Assembly (NCBI GenBank): GCA_024196135.1
Contig: JAMQCK010000158.1
Coordinates: 1 to 47,559 of the forward strand
From: Pleurotus ostreatus/Saccharomyces cerevisiae fusant
Lineage: Eukaryota > Opisthokonta
Direction of reading: 5' to 3'
DNA length: 47,559 bases
The notes beneath the pieces were generated by a model. It was not told where the DNA came from, searched no databases, and worked only from the letters and a program-made list of their open reading frames with translations. Below, one piece after another: positions 36,801-47,559 of this stretch. Each line of letters starts with the position of its first letter. The stretch's first letter is position 1. The translations under genes were made by a program, and so were the position numbers.

Positions 36801-39800
36801 CGAGACCTCTCCGCGTGTGCTGACGCGATGGCTTGGATGCCCTCTTCGAACACCACGGCGCTCCCGTACTCCATCCAAGAGGTTGCGGCACTGCCTCATG
36901 GAAATGTGATCGATGCCTTGAAGGCCATGAACCCATTCGAATCGGCGCTATACGAGAACGGGAACTGGCCAAGTCTGGGCGTTCGTAGTCTGTTGGCGTA
37001 CCTCTCCCTCCCACTCCGTCACAAGCTCACGTGTCTCTCGTGGAAGACAGCGTTGGTACTATTTGCCATGACACTAGTCCAACAACAAAGAGAACGACGG
37101 CTGGACGTCCTGCAGGGCGCCGATCTGGATAGGGAGATGGCCACGATCGTGGGGCAAGGCTACGATGCGAATGAGAATCCAGATTGGCTTCTCGTACAAT
37201 TGGATAGTAACGTGACGATACGCGCGGTGCAGGCTGAGATAGCCCGGTGTATGATGAGTCTTCACAACAGGGTCATGCAGCTTAACATGGGCGAAGGGAA
37301 ATCGTCGGTGAGTCCTCTGGCTGTCCTGTCTATATTGTCGAAAGCAGCTAAGACCATGCATACAGATCATCATACCCATCACCGCTGCAGCATGCGCGAA
37401 CGGCGAAGACCTCGCCTGCATTGTCATTCTTAAGCCGCTATGTTCTCAAATGTTCCACCTGCTCGGCCAGCGCATCTGTGGTCTCGCTAACCGTCGACTC
37501 TATTACCTTCCATTTAGTCGTGATACGCCGATAGCCGCCGACAATATCAGGACCATCGGACGCATGTTCGAAGACTGCGCCCGTTCCGGCGGGGTTCTCC
37601 TTTGCCAGCCAGAACACCTCCTATCCTTCCAGTTGATGGGCAGCAGCATGCTTTGCACTCACGGGAACCACAACGACACGCAATCAGTACTGCGAATCCA
37701 GCGATGGTTGACTGATCGCTCTCGGTTCATCCTCGACGAGAGCGACGAGATTCTGAGCCACAAGTACCAGCTGATATACACCATGGGAAGCCCTGGTCCT
37801 CTAGAGGGCCACCCAGAACGATGGCTTCTGCTCCAGCAGGTGCTGAGCCTGGTCAATACGAATGCCGTTGCAGTTCTACGCACGCATCCGGAAGACATCC
37901 AGATCGAAGCTGGCCACGACTCGGTTCAACACTTTCATCGTATTCGCATACTCACAGATACGGCTTACGACGAGCTGGCCGCATTATGTGTTGACGAGAT
38001 CGTCCATCGAAACGCCATAACCCTCCTGCCTTTCCGAAGCTACCCCGCCAGGCGCATTGACTCGGTCCGCGAGTTTATCTCCGTCCTTGACGTGGACTTC
38101 GAGGCGGCGCAAGACCTAGAGGCGTATTGCGGCGATTCGTACCCCCATCTCCTGCTCTTACGAGGCCTATTCGCACACGGAATACTGAAGCTTGCTTTCA
38201 AGGAGAAACGCTGGCGGGTGGATTACGGGCTGGACCTAAGCCGATCGCGACTGGCTGTCCCGTATCGTGCCAAAGACTCCCCCGCGTTGAGAGCGGAGTT
38301 CGGACATCCCGACGTTATCCTGACGCTCACCTCACTATCCTACTATTACGGTGGACTATCAGACGACGAGCTCGACACGTCCTTCGACCGGCTTCTCAAG
38401 ACGGACAACCCTGCGTTGCGTTACAACGACTGGATTAGAGGCCTCGATCTTCCGCCTAGCCTGCAGACGCTAAAGGGTATCAACTTGAAGGACGCCACTC
38501 AGCGCTGCAGTGTTGTGTACCCGTGCCTCCGACGCGTCAAGTCGGTCGTCGACTTCTACCTATCCGAATGCGTCTTTCCGAAGGAGGCGCGGCAGTTCGA
38601 GCATAAGTTGACCACCAATCCTTGGGATCTTGCTCGCCAGAAAGGCCGTCCCACGTCAGGGTTCAGCGGCACGAACGATAACAAGTACCTCTTGCCGACC
38701 TCCATCGCGCAAGAAGATATGCCGTCTCAGCTGCACACCAACGCTTTGGTCCTCGACTATGTCCTTCGCCCAGAAAACAGGATGGTTCTTTGCAAGGACT
38801 GCGACGCCGTCGGCATCATTGCTGAGGTCGTCAACTGCACTCCTGCGGTATCCGTGATCTTGGATGTCGGCGCGCAAGTGCTGGAGCTGGAGAACGAGGA
38901 GATGGCTCGTCGTTGGCTGGAGAAGGAGACCAGGGTCGGCATAGAGGCTGCCATCTACTTCGGTGCCGACGATGAGTTGTACGTGCGCATGAGGGACGGG
39001 CGTGTCGAGAAACTGCGGAGATCCTTCTATCGCGACCAGTTGGGCAAGACCCTCGTTTACTTAGACGAAGCACATACACGAGGAACGGACCTGAAGCTTC
39101 CGGAGGGAACGCGCGCGTTAGTGACGCTCGGGCCGAAGCTGACGAAGGATAAGCTCATGCAGGGTAAGTCGCAATACAATGAGAAAGATGCTTCGCTAAT
39201 GTTGCATGCAGGCTGTATGAGAATGCGAAAGCTGGGCCGCTCCGATGGCCACTCGGTCCTCTTCCTGGCTTCTAGCGAAATTCAAGGTCGTATCAGAGGT
39301 TGTATACGTGAAGAGAAGGCACACCTGGACTCCTCTGACGTGCTCATCTGGACGATGCACGAGACCATACGGCAGACGACGGAAAACGGCGCGCTGTGGG
39401 CAAACCAGGGTCTGAACTTCGACGCTCGCCAGACGGGATGGGAAGATTTTGAGGCCAGCGGTCGTGTGGATCACGCTGCGCTTGCTCGTGTGCTGCGCGA
39501 GCCCGAAGCGCACCCGCTCAAGGATCTCTATGGTCCACGCAATGTCACGTCAGGCTCTGCAGACATGGGGCAACAGACCGCACGCCAGCGCGAGATATTC
39601 CGGCGCTGCGAAGCGTTCGGATTCGCGGTGTCGCGTAGCAGCCGCCTCCTGGAAGAGCAGGAGCGCGAACTTGCCCACGAGAAGGAGACGGAGCGCGAGG
39701 TTCAGCGCGCCCCTCCGGCGAAGCCGAAGCCGCATGCCGTAGACCCAGCACTCAAGTACCTGGTCAAGACTGGGAGCTCGACATTCCTTCGCTTCAGCAC

Positions 39801-40497
39801 TTTGCACGCCTGTCTTGCTGTCACCTCGGTTTACAACGAGATTCGGAACACGTCAACCAGGTTCTTCCAGGAAGGACGGCATATCCTCGCGACGCGAGAC
39901 TTCGTGGAGACGATCGTGCTATCACCCAAGGCACACCACCAGAAAGATGGCTTCATACGTCCAGTGCAGTGGATCATCTCGACGAGGAACTTCCCCGACG
40001 TGCTCCTGCTCGTCAGCCCCTTCGAAGCGAACGAGATCATCTCGGACATCCGTCAATCGCCTGACGTCCGCTTGCATCTCTACGCCCCGCGAGTCTCGCG
40101 CAACACGCGCGCATTCGACGACTTGACCTTCCTCATCACGCCGTCGTCGGCCGCGACGTCCTGCTTGCCGCCTACCAATGCGACCATACATGAGCTCAAT
40201 CTCTTCGCTGGCAATCTCTTCCTACGGAATGAGGTCGCGTTCCGGGAGGTGTGCCAGCTCCTTGGGCTCCACCTTGGAGAGATCCCCGACGCGCTGAAGG
40301 GGAAGGTCGGCGTCGACGGGTTCGTATCGCAGCCGGTTGATCGTACGGCGCTGGGCATCGTGGCCTGTCTGTTCAAGAAGAGCCCGAGTGCGGTTCTTCG
40401 AGCGCTCATGGACCTTCGTCGCAAGGGGCAGGGGTTTCTCCTCACGCACATCGGGCAGATGCTATATGGCAATGAGGTCGGCAGCGACGAGTTTTGA
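30809..40497 (+). CDS. giant gene C: DUF6606/DUF3638/DUF3645 protein with SecA-like ATPase motifs, 3118 aa
   Basis: Seven exons: 30809-31115, 31171-34313, 34371-34445, 34501-35668, 35728-37307, 37366-39163 and 39212-40497 (9357 nt, in frame). Intron positions and phases equal those of A and B. Motifs are NMGEGKSS (ending at residue 2091), DESDE (37735-37749), GFSGT, LDEAHTRGTDLKLP and CMRMRKLG. The CxxC segment is GCKKCSLEKQAKNL (near 32789). C resembles A more than B, especially in the last 1000 residues, where long stretches such as KGKVGVDGFVSQ are identical to A. The last intron (48 nt) has no stop and a length divisible by three, so retaining it would add 16 residues rather than break the protein. 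C is inverted relative to A and B, on the far side of the Argonaute-translin-sirtuin block. Function is unknown; a nucleotide-driven motor is inferred. Confidence 0.91.
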
Positions 40498-40892
40498 ATG
40501 TGCCTGCGAATGGTGAGTGCAGCCGTATGGATTTCTTTGAAGTTCACTCACCAGGCTAGCAGATTCTGGAAGCATACCACTGGCGAGAACGCGATGCGAT
40601 AGTGAAGGGGAAACGGGTGTATGTGCGGTGGACTTTGCATCCGACTCGGCATTGGACTTGTTGAGGACGCTGCGACTGGATTTGGTATGATGTTATCTCT
40701 GGTGAACCTGTATGAGCGCGGATACGACCTTGGAACAAGTTGATCTTATATACGCAGCATACTTCGCGCCTGAAATGTTACATGCATGCAGTTGTACAAG
40801 TGAACCTCCGCTGGCTGATCAACTGCAAAGCTTCAGGGTTCAAAGTCTTCAGCTACAAGTACAATGTTCTTGCTTCCTATAGGGGTACACGT
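40498..40892. other. intergenic region between convergent genes
   Basis: This 395-bp gap lies between the stop of giant gene C (+) and the stop of the Rossmann-fold gene (-). I see no gene or repeat in it; it should hold both 3' untranslated regions. Confidence 0.5.
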
Positions 40893-42164
40893 CTAATGGG
40901 TAGGGTACTCCTTACCAGCAGGCACCTTGAACGGCTTCTCAATGCAGCCGCGCACCTCCTGCTCGATGCTCGCCAACAGGTCCTTCGTGGTCTTCTTTGG
41001 GTTCCACCCCAAGGACTTTGAGTGGTTCGCCCTGGCGCGCGAGTTGGATCCCCAGTACTCAGAACCCTACAACCCTTGTCAGCTTCCGGATGCGAATATA
41101 TGCACTACTTCCACTCACTGCGAAGTACTTCTCGAGCTCCTCCTTGGTGAAGGACGTAGGCTCAGGGTCGTCCGCGCGGCCGAGCTTGACCAGCGCCTCG
41201 CCGATAGCCTTGCTGATCTCGTACCACGAGTGCTCGTCGCTCGCGCCAAAGTAGTAGCCGTTCTTGCCATGGCCCAAGCTCTCCGGATTCTTCGTCGCCT
41301 TCTCGAAGATGATGTTGTACAGATCACCCAGCTCATGCACCTCCACGCTCGGCCAGAGACTCACGCCCTTGCCCACCATCCCCGCGCGGCGGCGCTCGAG
41401 CGAGGCCGCCGCGAGCACGGGCACCTGCACCGAGCGGTAGTTCGCGATCCCGCGGTCGACCAGGTCGTGCTTCGCCCAGCCGTAGATGGTGGAGGGGAGG
41501 ATGATGTAGGTGTAGACGTAGCCCGCGGTGTCGGCGTCGACGATCGCGACGTCGACGGGGCGGTGGATCTGGGTGAGGGGGATGGAGGCCATCTGCTCGA
41601 CGTTGGAGTCGTCGTAGATGGTGTCGGTGGTGGTGAGGCCGCGCGCGTTGTCGGAGAGGACGCCGGTGCCGGACTGGGTGGGTGTGAGAGGGGGGATGTG
41701 GGGAAGGGCGGGGTAGACGTACGGTGTTGATGAAGACCGGGCGCTTGCCAGTCGCCTCGAAGCGCTTCTTCGCGCCGCGGAGGATGGCGTGCGCGGAGGG
41801 CTCGTGGTCGCAGTCGGCCTACGCGCTTGTCAGCACCGTGTCCTCGCTAGCAACGATGCGTCGCGCACCGTAGCAATCACCACATCCGCCTCGCTGGCCT
41901 CCTTCTCGATGATGTCGACATCATCGAGCTCGCCGAGCACGGGCTCGACGCCCAGCTCCTTCAGCTTCTCCGCCTTCTCCTTGTTGCGCACCAGCGCCCT
42001 GATCTTGTACGACGAGATATCCGGGCGCTTGAGCAAGTCGGCGAGCACAGTGCCGCCGATGTAGCCTAGTCATGGTGGTGGTGATGAGCGCGCTGAAGCC
42101 ACGCTGATGTCAATCAGTACTCCTCACCAGTCACGCCGTTGATGAAGATCGTCTTCGTCGCCAT
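40893..42164 (-). CDS. NAD(P)-binding Rossmann-fold protein (NmrA/epimerase-like SDR), 352 aa
   Basis: Five exons: 42164-42128, 42065-41869, 41818-41723, 41673-41119 and 41066-40893 (1059 nt, in frame). The N-terminus, MATKTIFINGVTGYIGGTV, holds the GxxGxxG dinucleotide-binding loop after a short beta strand. An IRALVRNKEKAEKL segment follows, as in NmrA-like and atypical SDR proteins. ILPSTIYG later resembles the epimerase-type sequence around the substrate pocket. The protein is soluble, with no signal peptide or membrane segment. It probably binds NAD(P)H as an oxidoreductase, epimerase or redox-sensing regulator; the substrate cannot be told. The gene converges on giant gene C and lies downstream of the GH79 gene on the same strand. 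A CACATATAAG element lies about 105 bp upstream. Confidence 0.85.
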
Positions 42165-42651
42165 TGTCGTTGTGTTCGTGAGGGTTGAGAGGAATGTAGA
42201 CTTCGACAGGAGGTTATGTATGCAGTGAACTCGTTCAGTGATGTCAGAAGGGCGTTCAGTCGCGTCGGCTTATATGTGTTCCCCCATGTCTTCGTCAGCG
42301 TTCTCTGTGGCTGACTGACCGCATGAGCTCATCTTCGCGACGGCTCGAGAAATTCAGGGGGGCTCGAGCGAGTAGAGCGGACATGCTTGAAGGAGAGGCA
42401 GCGGCGGATGACAGGTTGCGCGGTGAGGACGATGGGGATCAATGGCTTACGGACAGCCGCGACAGTCAGCCAAATGAATGACAACTCCAGGTGTGCCCGA
42501 AGACGACGAGTGCCTTATGTCCGACGGCAGCACGGAAGGAAGATGCAGACGCCCGATGGTGACTTCAGTAGTTCAGGTCAATACATCGAGGAAGCAGAGG
42601 ATAGAATACAATTGGACGCAAACCATGTCCACAGAATGGCTTCCCTTTCAC
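42165..42651. promoter_or_regulatory. promoter of the Rossmann-fold gene and GH79 3' flank
   Basis: This 487-bp gap separates two minus-strand genes. A TATA-type box (sense CATATAAG) lies at 42269-42276, about 105 bp upstream of the ATG at 42164. The rest should be the GH79 3' end. No further gene is supported. Confidence 0.45.
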
Positions 42652-44894
42652 CTATGCCGAGGCCTCGACGAAGATCAACGCCGCCCCCGACGCCTCCACG
42701 GTGATGTTCTTGCCTGTGAAGGTCTCCTCGACCAACTCGCCCGCCGCGACGCCCTCGCCGTACGTCTGCCCAGCCCACTGCGTCACGCTGCCCTCCTTCA
42801 CATCCGAGCCCGGCGCCTGCATCCTGCGGACGCGCAGCGTCGTCTCGCCCTCCGGCAGATACGCTGACAAGTCTACCGTCGCATTCGGACGCGTCTCCCC
42901 GGCTTCGGCCTGCAAAAGCGCCTCGTCAGCCTCCGGCACCTTCACAACTCGCCAGCCAGAGTTCATCTCCCACTCACCTGCGTCACATTATAGATCTCCA
43001 GATTCAACACCGCAAACTTCGACGGGTACTCCGGCTTTGCCTCGTCCCACAGCCCATAGACGCTAATCTGTCCCTCGCTCGTATCCCCCAGCGCGGGCGT
43101 GATCGTCGAGCCGTTCGCCTGGCGGCCGGGGTAGAGGTTCGCTATCTGCAGATCGCCCGACGTGCCGAGCATCTCTGCGACGAAGAGGTACGCGGCGTAC
43201 GAGGGGAAGACCTTGACCGGGCCGTTGACGTTCTCGACGGGGTACCACATGTCGTACAGGCTGAGGCCGCCGTGGTTAAGCTGGGAGGAGGACTGGAGGG
43301 CGAGGGGGCCGCCTTGGTGCGTGAAGAGCTTGGTGACATTGATGGAGGCGGCGTAGAGGGTGGTGTCTAGCTATTGTAAGGGTTAGCAAAGAGCTCTGAT
43401 TCAGAGGTGCAACACGATGAGACGTACCAGCCACATCGCCTGCCCGAAGGTATCAGACACATTCGCATGACCAGAGCAGGACACGGAACTGTATTCGCCT
43501 GCATCGACAGTCACTTCCAGCATCCTCGATGACCTACCTGGTAGACTGACCGATGTAAAATGCGTCCGGTCCCAAAGCCTCGCGCACGGTCTTAATGCGC
43601 GGCTGCCAGAGGTCGAGGTAGCTGAAGTCGAATGTAAGCGCATGCTCACCAAGAATCAAGCACCACTCACACAGCCAACCGCGTGTGGTTCACTAAGTTC
43701 GGCAGCGTCGCCACCGCCGCACGCTTGGGGTCGCACACCTACAGCAGTCGTTAACATGTCGTCATCCAACAATCCCCCCATCCACCGTCGCACCGCACGA
43801 AAGCAGCACACCACGTCCAGAGCCGGACGAGACCGCTCACACTATACTGATACGTATGCTCGCTGCACGTCTTCACCACACCGCCCTCGTTCGCCCCCGC
43901 CGCGAGCGCGCTCGCGCAGTCGAGCTGCCTCTTCGCTTCGGGTGTGTCGTACGGCCACAGCGGGTCCTCCGCGGTCGCGCCGAGTTGGAACATGGGCGAC
44001 TCGAGCCCGAGGTCGGCGGTGATGTTTTGGGCCATGTTCTATGGGGGTAAGAAAATGTTAGCGACGAGAAGAGAAGGAGTTATCGACAAGAAGAGAAGAG
44101 GTTTGCAATAAGAAGACAAGAGGGTAGCGATGGGAAGGGAAGAGGGGGGCGGGCCAGAGGAAGGGAGAGGAAGCACGGGTATGCTGACCTTCCAGATGGC
44201 GGTGTAGTTCTCTGGAGTGAAGTTGAGGTAGTGGTCAGGTTCGTTGCCAACTGTAGCGTGCGTTAATCAGACGAGCAATATCGAGCGGATGGGTAGTCTA
44301 ATCACTCTCGAATGCGAACAGTTGAGGCTCCGGAATGCCTTGCAATGCACCCGCGGCGACCGCCAACGCGCCCTCGGTGTCTAAGTCTTGCAAGTTCTAT
44401 ACGTAGTCAGTTCACGTGCGTTTTCCAAGGATAGCTAGTTCTGGACGTACCAAGTTTACGATGATCTTCGTGCCCGCCGGCAGCAGGCTCGTCAATAGCT
44501 GGAAGTACTTCGGTCCGATGGTCGTGTTGTACAGTGTTCCTTCATCGTCGTAGTAGTTGTATATCTCGTCCTCCAGGGTAGGATCCCAATACGTCGAATC
44601 CGCCGTTATGCCCCCGAAGCGTATCTCCGCAGGGACGCCCGTGCGCTGAGCAAGGCCGTCAAGCAAGGATCGCGTGAGCGTGTTCGGCGCGGAGAGGTTG
44701 CCGAGGAAGGTCGTCGTGAATGCAGTCTCGATGCTGAAGCTGCCGATTGCGCGGTCGAGGGTGTGCGAGGCGTCCGCGGGCAGGGAAGGGGAGCCCTTGA
44801 GGGTGATGTCGGACTGCGCCGCCAAGGCAGGCGCGACGAGGGACGCGACGAACGCGAGAGTGGAGCTCCTCATCATGGTCGGGGCGGTCTTCAT
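42652..44894 (-). CDS. secreted glycoside hydrolase family 79 enzyme, beta-glucuronidase-like, 551 aa
   Basis: Nine exons: 44894-44451, 44396-44306, 44250-44189, 44038-43841, 43738-43671, 43621-43551, 43498-43428, 43370-42978 and 42909-42652 (1656 nt, in frame). Residues 1 to about 26 form a signal peptide ending in APALAA. The body is a TIM-barrel glycosidase: FEIGNEPDHY puts the likely acid/base at Glu182, and Glu313 in GEYSSVSC is the likely nucleophile. The C-terminal part (from about residue 420) looks like the family's beta-sandwich domain. Several N-glycosylation sequons (for example NLSA, NYTA, NVTK, NATV) agree with secretion. The enzyme probably removes glucuronic acid from cell-wall or plant polysaccharides outside the cell; the substrate is inferred from the family. 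A CTTATAAG box lies about 52-59 bp upstream of the ATG. Confidence 0.9.
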
Positions 44895-45905
44895 GGCAAG
44901 GTAAGGGTGCCTGAGATGCGGGGAGGGGGCGGCGGCGCGACGCGGCTTATAAGCATTGCGCGAAGTCAGGGTCCGGCGGACCCAGGGCGGACCGCGAAGG
45001 TGGAGGGTGGGGTCCCGTGGTCGCGCGTCGGGGCGAGATGTTGTGTTGCACGATGTGATAGCAGGGGGTAGGCGAATTCAGGCCGCTTGATGACTTCATT
45101 GCGAGCTTCCGGGGCGCAAATGGGCGGGCTGGGGCTTTGTCGCGAAGGTCGGTGAAGGTGCTCAGTCAGAACGAGATATGCATCTCAGCCTCGCTGCTGT
45201 CGTGCGAGGACGCCTGGACCTCTACAGTGAAGAGAGAACATGCATTTCTTAACTTGATGGTCCACACCTTTGGGCAAAGAAATTGGATAATCGCGTCGAT
45301 GATCATTCGCATTCATGGTCATGAGGCCGCGGTCGACGAAGCCGGCGTCCGTCGAGGCGACCTCGGACCGTGCTCTATATCCAACTCTGGGGTTCTGCCG
45401 TACGGCGTACATATCCTGGGAGAAGTGTACGGCGAACGGTCGAAGCAAGGGGCGCACACGATAAGATGGAAGTTCAGGACAAGAAGGCTTTGGGACCTTC
45501 TGAGGATTATTGGTACGGGCCGTCGGACCGACGCCCAAGGTCTCCCATGCCGCCACAAGGCGCTTATTTCCCCACGCAAGACTGTGCCTCTTCTCCGACT
45601 ATAGCAGGAGACAGAACAAGCCTGGAGACAATACAACGATCTGGGGGGCGTCTGGAAGGACAGATCAGCAATCGAGGCAAGGCTCCTAGGGCCAATCGGA
45701 CATTGCCGCAAGCGCACGTGTCAAAAATAACAGATTTGGTTCGACCCCGGGGCCTCGCTAGTTGCTTTCGACCTTTGTACTGAAAAAGTCTTAACAGGTG
45801 AGAATACTCGCCGTGTCCTCTTGACTAGCAAGCTAAATGTGACGGTTAGATTCTGCCTCACCATACACGCTGACTCTTGCTCCTTGAGTCCAGCGGTGGT
45901 CGAAG
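44895..45905. promoter_or_regulatory. divergent promoter region, GH79 (-) and F-box gene (+)
   Basis: This 1-kb gap separates two divergent starts. Besides the GH79 TATA box I see only short open frames without coding bias, including one of 155 codons at 45137-45604 that resembles no family. Nothing else is supported. Confidence 0.4.
44946..44953 (-). promoter_or_regulatory. TATA box of the GH79 gene
   Basis: CTTATAAG, itself palindromic, stands in otherwise GC-rich sequence about 52-59 bp before the GH79 start codon. The position fits a fungal TATA box with a short leader. Confidence 0.5.
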
Positions 45906-47559
45906 ATGAGCAGGACAAAGGCTTTGCTTTCAGCGTCGGAGTCCGACACTCGCTTTCACGCACAGGACAACGGCGCAGCTCTCAGTCCTCAGGATCACTT
46001 GAATGATCTGCTCGAGCTACCTCAAGATATACTACTTCTGGTCTTCTCACTCTTGCACCCTGCGGATTTGGTCCGCGTTCGACGAGTGAGTCGTGATTGC
46101 TACTTGTGATTTACTCATTTGAAGTACTCACCATACATACCCCACTTAGACATGTACTGCTTTCAACGCGCTTGCAAGAGAGCCCTGGGTCTGGAAGGCC
46201 GTCACAAAGCGGGTCATTGTCCAGAATGACATGTTCATACCCAAGCACATCCTCGACGAAATGATGCAGGACAAGAAGTCCGGCAGCGTCCAAATAGACC
46301 TACTGGAACGCCTTGCCACAACACCGAACCGCGTCATGTCCGCCATGCGCTCCGAATACGCCGAAACAAACGATTGCGGATTTCCGAAACCTACCTTATG
46401 GCCGCGCGAGCAGGTCAAGTATCCAGACTTCGCGATTTTCCGGATACGAGGCGTGAGGCTGTTGCCGGGCGGAAAGTATATGCTGGTCGAGGATCTACGG
46501 AACGTGGCGGTGGTCGCTTTGGAAGGTGGAGGCCCAGGTGAAGGTGCAGTGACTCTGAGGATTATTGCGATGCTACAATGCGATGCGAAGGCGCCGCAGC
46601 CGGGGTCCAATGGCAGAGTCGCGGATTGGGGGCTTGTGGATGGCTCGACGCTGCGGCTGGTCTTGGCAAAACCTTTAGGGTAAAAGATCCTTGATGTCCT
46701 AACTTACATTCACTGACGCGCTAGTCGTAGGGAATCATCCGAAATCAACGTATACGACATCGACCTCAGCGCGTCCTCCTCGATTCTCGAATTTCGTCCC
46801 TGTCGCCAGCAAACGTTTATCGGAACATCTCCATGTGCCGGAAAATAGCGCCCTCTTGCTCGGTACGCGCGTCGTGATCGTCGGTTCGGAGTACGCGTCA
46901 ATTTGGGACTTCGTGAGCAACGAGTGCGTTCGGTGGCGGCACGGACAAGGATTATCAGCAATGATGGTGAATTCCCCTGCACGTCTTCGGGTCAATCGTC
47001 TGGGTAGCTGATTGGCACCTTACAGCGCATTTATACCTTCGGCGATAGTATCGCCATCATCTCCTGCGATTCCAATTCGACAACCGTCTTCTCGCCGCCC
47101 TTGCCTCGCCCATTTTTCAGCAAGACGTACGAGGACCTCGAGCCGTGGTTCACTCTCAGTGTGCCCCGTGCTCAAGTATATTACCCACGACGTACTCCGG
47201 CAGATCAGCACTTCGAAATGTTCTGGCATTGCCGGAGGATCCGCAATAGACCGGGGAGCTTTCATGCCGCCACCTTCGAGGCGGGCCGCCAACCAGTGCT
47301 TCACGATAGACCTCACATCAGGATCCAAACTACTAATGGACACGACCTTCGCGCTTACGACTGGCGCCGGTACCCCGGGCCCTACACGATGGTGCCGTGC
47401 GATGGTGGATGGGTGTTTGCAGACGTGCTGGACGGAGTGCACGCTGTAATTCAGTATATGCGGCATGGGCAGGGACAAGAGCAAGGAGGAACGCTAATGC
47501 TTGAGTATAGCAGGACATTCAGAACCGATATGCGGTCCTTTGACCCGACGTCGGGGAGG
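45906..47559 (+). CDS. F-box protein, partial at the window edge, probable frameshift
   Basis: Model: exons 45906-46085, 46150-46679, 46725-46966 and 47026 to the window end. The start is followed at about residue 34 by an F-box (LLELPQDILLLVFSLL, then ADLVRVRR), continuing across intron 1 into TCTAFNALAREPWVWKAV. F-boxes recruit substrates to SCF ubiquitin ligases through Skp1. The rest has short beta-rich pieces (GSEYASIWDF, IYTFGDSIAIISC) that could be propeller-like, as in many basidiomycete F-box proteins, but I cannot name the domain. In exon 3 the coding frame changes at the TTT run at 46792-46794: before it one frame reads well (INVYDIDLSA), after it a second does (LLLGTRVVIVGSEYASIWDF). 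One extra T, real or a base-call error, would explain this. The last exon is open to the window end. Confidence 0.7.

Noticed and set aside
40927..41730. 267-codon plus-strand frame over the Rossmann-fold gene
   Set aside because: The minus-strand exons give a complete NAD(P)-binding protein with a GxxGxxG loop. The plus-strand product is a compositional shadow.
44039..44188. Purine-rich repeat-like tract (AGAAGAGAAG units) as a satellite
   Set aside because: It lies inside a 150-nt GH79 intron and is pyrimidine-rich on the coding strand. This is ordinary intron composition, only longer than usual.
45137..45604. 155-codon open frame upstream of the F-box gene
   Set aside because: It lacks third-position bias, resembles no known family and overlaps other frames of similar quality, so it is taken as chance.
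1..47559. CRISPR arrays, rRNA and tRNA genes
   Set aside because: No regularly spaced repeats or rRNA core sequences were noticed. No tRNA cloverleaf was noticed either, though small RNA genes could be missed by eye.

Overview
The window looks like a filamentous basidiomycete, most likely an Agaricomycete. It is GC-rich and nearly every gene is cut by many short GT-AG introns of about 48-60 nt. The recognisable families (Argonaute, translin, an Hst3/Hst4-type sirtuin, a secreted GH79 enzyme, an F-box protein and giant DUF6606/DUF3638/DUF3645 proteins) suit that group. This placement is an inference; I ran no database search.

Layout, left to right: a 3' gene fragment (1-420, +). Giant gene A (10740-1081, -; 3115 aa). 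Giant gene B (21808-12152, -; 3108 aa). Argonaute (25991-22558, -; 960 aa). Translin (26318-27332, +; 226 aa). Sirtuin (27831-29963, +; 672 aa). Giant gene C (30809-40497, +; 3118 aa). NAD(P)-binding Rossmann protein (42164-40893, -; 352 aa). Secreted GH79 glycosidase (44894-42652, -; 551 aa). F-box protein (45906 to the window end, +; partial, probably with a frameshift). I assembled the exons by hand. Every multi-exon model except the F-box gene closes in frame over its whole length.

The centre of the window is a divergent pair. Argonaute and translin are both parts of small-RNA pathways. They start head to head across 326 bp, and that gap holds a perfect 8-bp inverted repeat almost exactly at its midpoint. 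All genes from A to C point away from this gap: A, B and Argonaute leftward; translin, sirtuin and C rightward. The Argonaute-translin-sirtuin block is therefore flanked by inverted copies (B and C) of one giant gene family.

The three giants share one seven-exon plan with the same intron phases, so they arose by DNA-level duplication and all remain open. They are usually labelled 'ubiquitinyl hydrolase' by family transfer. What the sequence actually shows is an ordered motif series very like the SecA preprotein-translocase motor ATPase: GEGKS, DESDE, GFSGT, RGTD and an Arg-rich CMRMRKLG segment. My main proposal is that this is a eukaryotic SecA-like superfamily-2 motor family, expanded here around an RNA-silencing locus. 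A functional link to silencing is speculation from gene position only.
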